NCBI RefSeq assembly: GCF_937874145.1
Contig: NZ_CALNBI010000439.1
Span: 1 to 7,690, forward strand
DNA: 7,690 bases
DNA from: an uncultured Chitinophaga sp.
GTDB taxonomy: Bacteria; Bacteroidota; Bacteroidia; Chitinophagales; Chitinophagaceae
Direction of reading: 5' to 3'
Shown here in pieces: positions 7,224 to 7,690 of this stretch; position 1 is the stretch's first letter; each line of letters begins with the position of its first letter. The notes under the pieces were generated by a model. The model ran no database searches and was not told the origin of the DNA. It worked only from the letters and a program-made list of their open reading frames with translations. The position numbers were made by a program, and so were the translations under genes.

Positions 7224-7254
7224 CAAACTTATCCCGGATACCGTTGAAATAAAA
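7224..7254 (-). promoter_or_regulatory. Candidate promoter of the six-gene operon
   Basis: On the minus strand TAAGTTTG (7231 down to 7224) is an exact match to the Bacteroidota -7 box TAnnTTTG. A TTTT at 7254-7251 sits 19 nt further upstream, close to the expected -33 TTTG with a suitable spacer. Transcription would start near 7217 and give a leader of roughly 70 nt before the isomerase ATG at 7149. It is the only good match seen in the intergenic region on this strand and is consistent with a single promoter serving the whole operon. Transcript-end mapping has not been available to confirm it. Confidence 0.6.
7230..7240. promoter_or_regulatory. 11-bp palindrome abutting the operon -7 box (possible operator)
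   Basis: TATCC-C-GGATA is a perfect inverted repeat with a one-base centre. It lies between the -33 and -7 elements of the operon promoter and overlaps the first two bases of the -7 box, where a bound protein would block RNA polymerase. A second GGATA half-site lies at 7184-7188. AraC-type activators usually bind direct repeats upstream of -33, so this site, if real, may serve another regulator or a repressive state. A short palindrome can also arise by chance. Confidence 0.3.
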
Positions 7255-7262
7255 GTACACCA

Positions 7263-7294
7263 TTTGCCGATTTTCGATACTATATTTACTTTAT
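7263..7294 (+). promoter_or_regulatory. Weak candidate promoter for the AraC-type gene
   Basis: TTTG at 7263-7266 could be a -33 element. Two imperfect -7 boxes follow: TACTTTAT at 7287-7294 has the better spacing (20 nt), and TATATTTA at 7281-7288 has the better sequence but only a 14-nt spacer. The -33 elements of this and the minus-strand promoter are only 8 bp apart, giving a back-to-back divergent arrangement. The leader would be about 45 nt. Confidence 0.35.
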
Positions 7295-7342
7295 ACGGAA
7301 ATTAGTCCTTCAAAAAACGATTATTGTACTAAAATTGGCCGC

Positions 7343-7690
7343 ATGAAAGTTTCTTACCGGCATATATCCACTGCGGAGGATGCCAGCTTTGGCATCAAGG
7401 AATTCTGCCAGCCGCATTTCACCAATACCTTTCATTTCCATAGGGGCTATGAGGTGACGCTCATCGTAAAGAGCTCAGGCCAGGTGTATGTGGGCGACAA
7501 GATGCTGAATTACAAGGAAGGCGAAATTTTCATGTTCGGGCCGGGGTTGGTGCATTGTTTTTCGAATAATACGTTATCCGTCGGCAAAGGGGAAAATGTG
7601 CATGCTATCGTGGTGCAGTTCGAGGAGGATTTTATGGGGAAGGACTTTTTCGAAACGATGGAGCTGCGGAATATCAAGGCGCTCATGCAG
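7343..7690 (+). CDS. AraC-family transcriptional regulator, N-terminal cupin part (runs off the right edge)
   Basis: An open frame from ATG 7343 continues for 116 codons to the window edge with no stop. It begins MKVSYRHISTAEDASFG. The segment FHFHRGYEVTLIVK (residues 30-43) followed by GQVYVGDKMLNYKEGEI (46-62) and FGPGLVHCF (65-73) is the ligand-sensing cupin barrel usual at the N-terminus of AraC-type sugar regulators, including the early H-x-H-x-x-x-E pattern and the late GP-x-x-x-H. The helix-turn-helix half would lie beyond the window, so the family call rests on the sensor alone; a stand-alone cupin protein is the alternative. No Shine-Dalgarno is visible, only A/T-rich DNA, as is normal in Bacteroidota. 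Divergent placement from the operon across 193 bp suggests that it controls that operon in response to a sugar or sugar acid. Confidence 0.82.
   Translation, partial: MKVSYRHISTAEDASFGIKEFCQPHFTNTFHFHRGYEVTLIVKSSGQVYVGDKMLNYKEGEIFMFGPGLVHCFSNNTLSVGKGENVHAIVVQFEEDFMGKDFFETMELRNIKALMQ

Noticed and set aside
7159..7295. 8-bp inverted repeat TATAAAGT (7159-7166) / ACTTTATA (7288-7295) at the two ends of the intergenic region
   Set aside because: Both arms are short AT-rich words in AT-rich DNA more than 120 bp apart, so chance is the simplest explanation.

Overview
The window looks like a chromosomal segment from a Bacteroidota bacterium, most likely a Chitinophagaceae-type (Chitinophaga-like) soil organism. 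The reasons are the gene content (a ThuA-domain protein next to a PVC/Planctomycetes-style SGNH-propeller-HEAT protein), start codons without Shine-Dalgarno motifs and often preceded by A-rich sequence, a Bacteroidota-type -7 promoter box (TAnnTTTG), and moderately high GC with AT-rich intergenic DNA. The genus is an inference.

Layout. Six genes lie head-to-tail on the minus strand and fill about 7.1 kb. In transcription order they are: a ketose-3-epimerase-like TIM-barrel isomerase (7149-6265), a mandelate-racemase/muconate-lactonizing-type acid-sugar dehydratase (6242-5076), a VOC/glyoxalase-fold protein (5064-4579), a D-isomer-specific 2-hydroxyacid dehydrogenase (4576-3626), an exported ThuA-domain protein (3604-2750), and a large membrane-anchored protein with a degenerate SGNH domain, a sorbosone-dehydrogenase-like propeller and HEAT repeats (2732-21). 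Gaps are 22, 11, 2, 21 and 17 nt, with no terminator-like hairpin between genes, so they very probably form one operon. A 193-bp intergenic region (7150-7342) separates it from a divergent plus-strand gene, an AraC-type regulator with an N-terminal cupin sensor. That gene starts at 7343 and runs off the right edge.

How the genes may work together. The first four products lack export signals and carry intact active-site motifs for ketose epimerization, acid-sugar dehydration, a metal-dependent VOC reaction and 2-keto/2-hydroxyacid reduction. The last two carry N-terminal export or anchor sequences and would act outside the inner membrane. Together they suggest a compact catabolic module for a sugar or sugar acid, with an envelope-located first step and cytoplasmic processing, induced through the AraC-type protein. 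The substrate cannot be read from the sequence. No transporter, kinase, aldolase, SusC/D pair or glycoside hydrolase lies in the window.

The most notable points are the unassigned combination of enzymes, the absence of a CxxCH heme motif and early C-terminal end of the 903-aa protein, its loss of SGNH catalytic residues, and an 11-bp palindrome sitting against the -7 box of the operon promoter. No tRNA, rRNA, insertion sequence, CRISPR array or other mobile element was seen.
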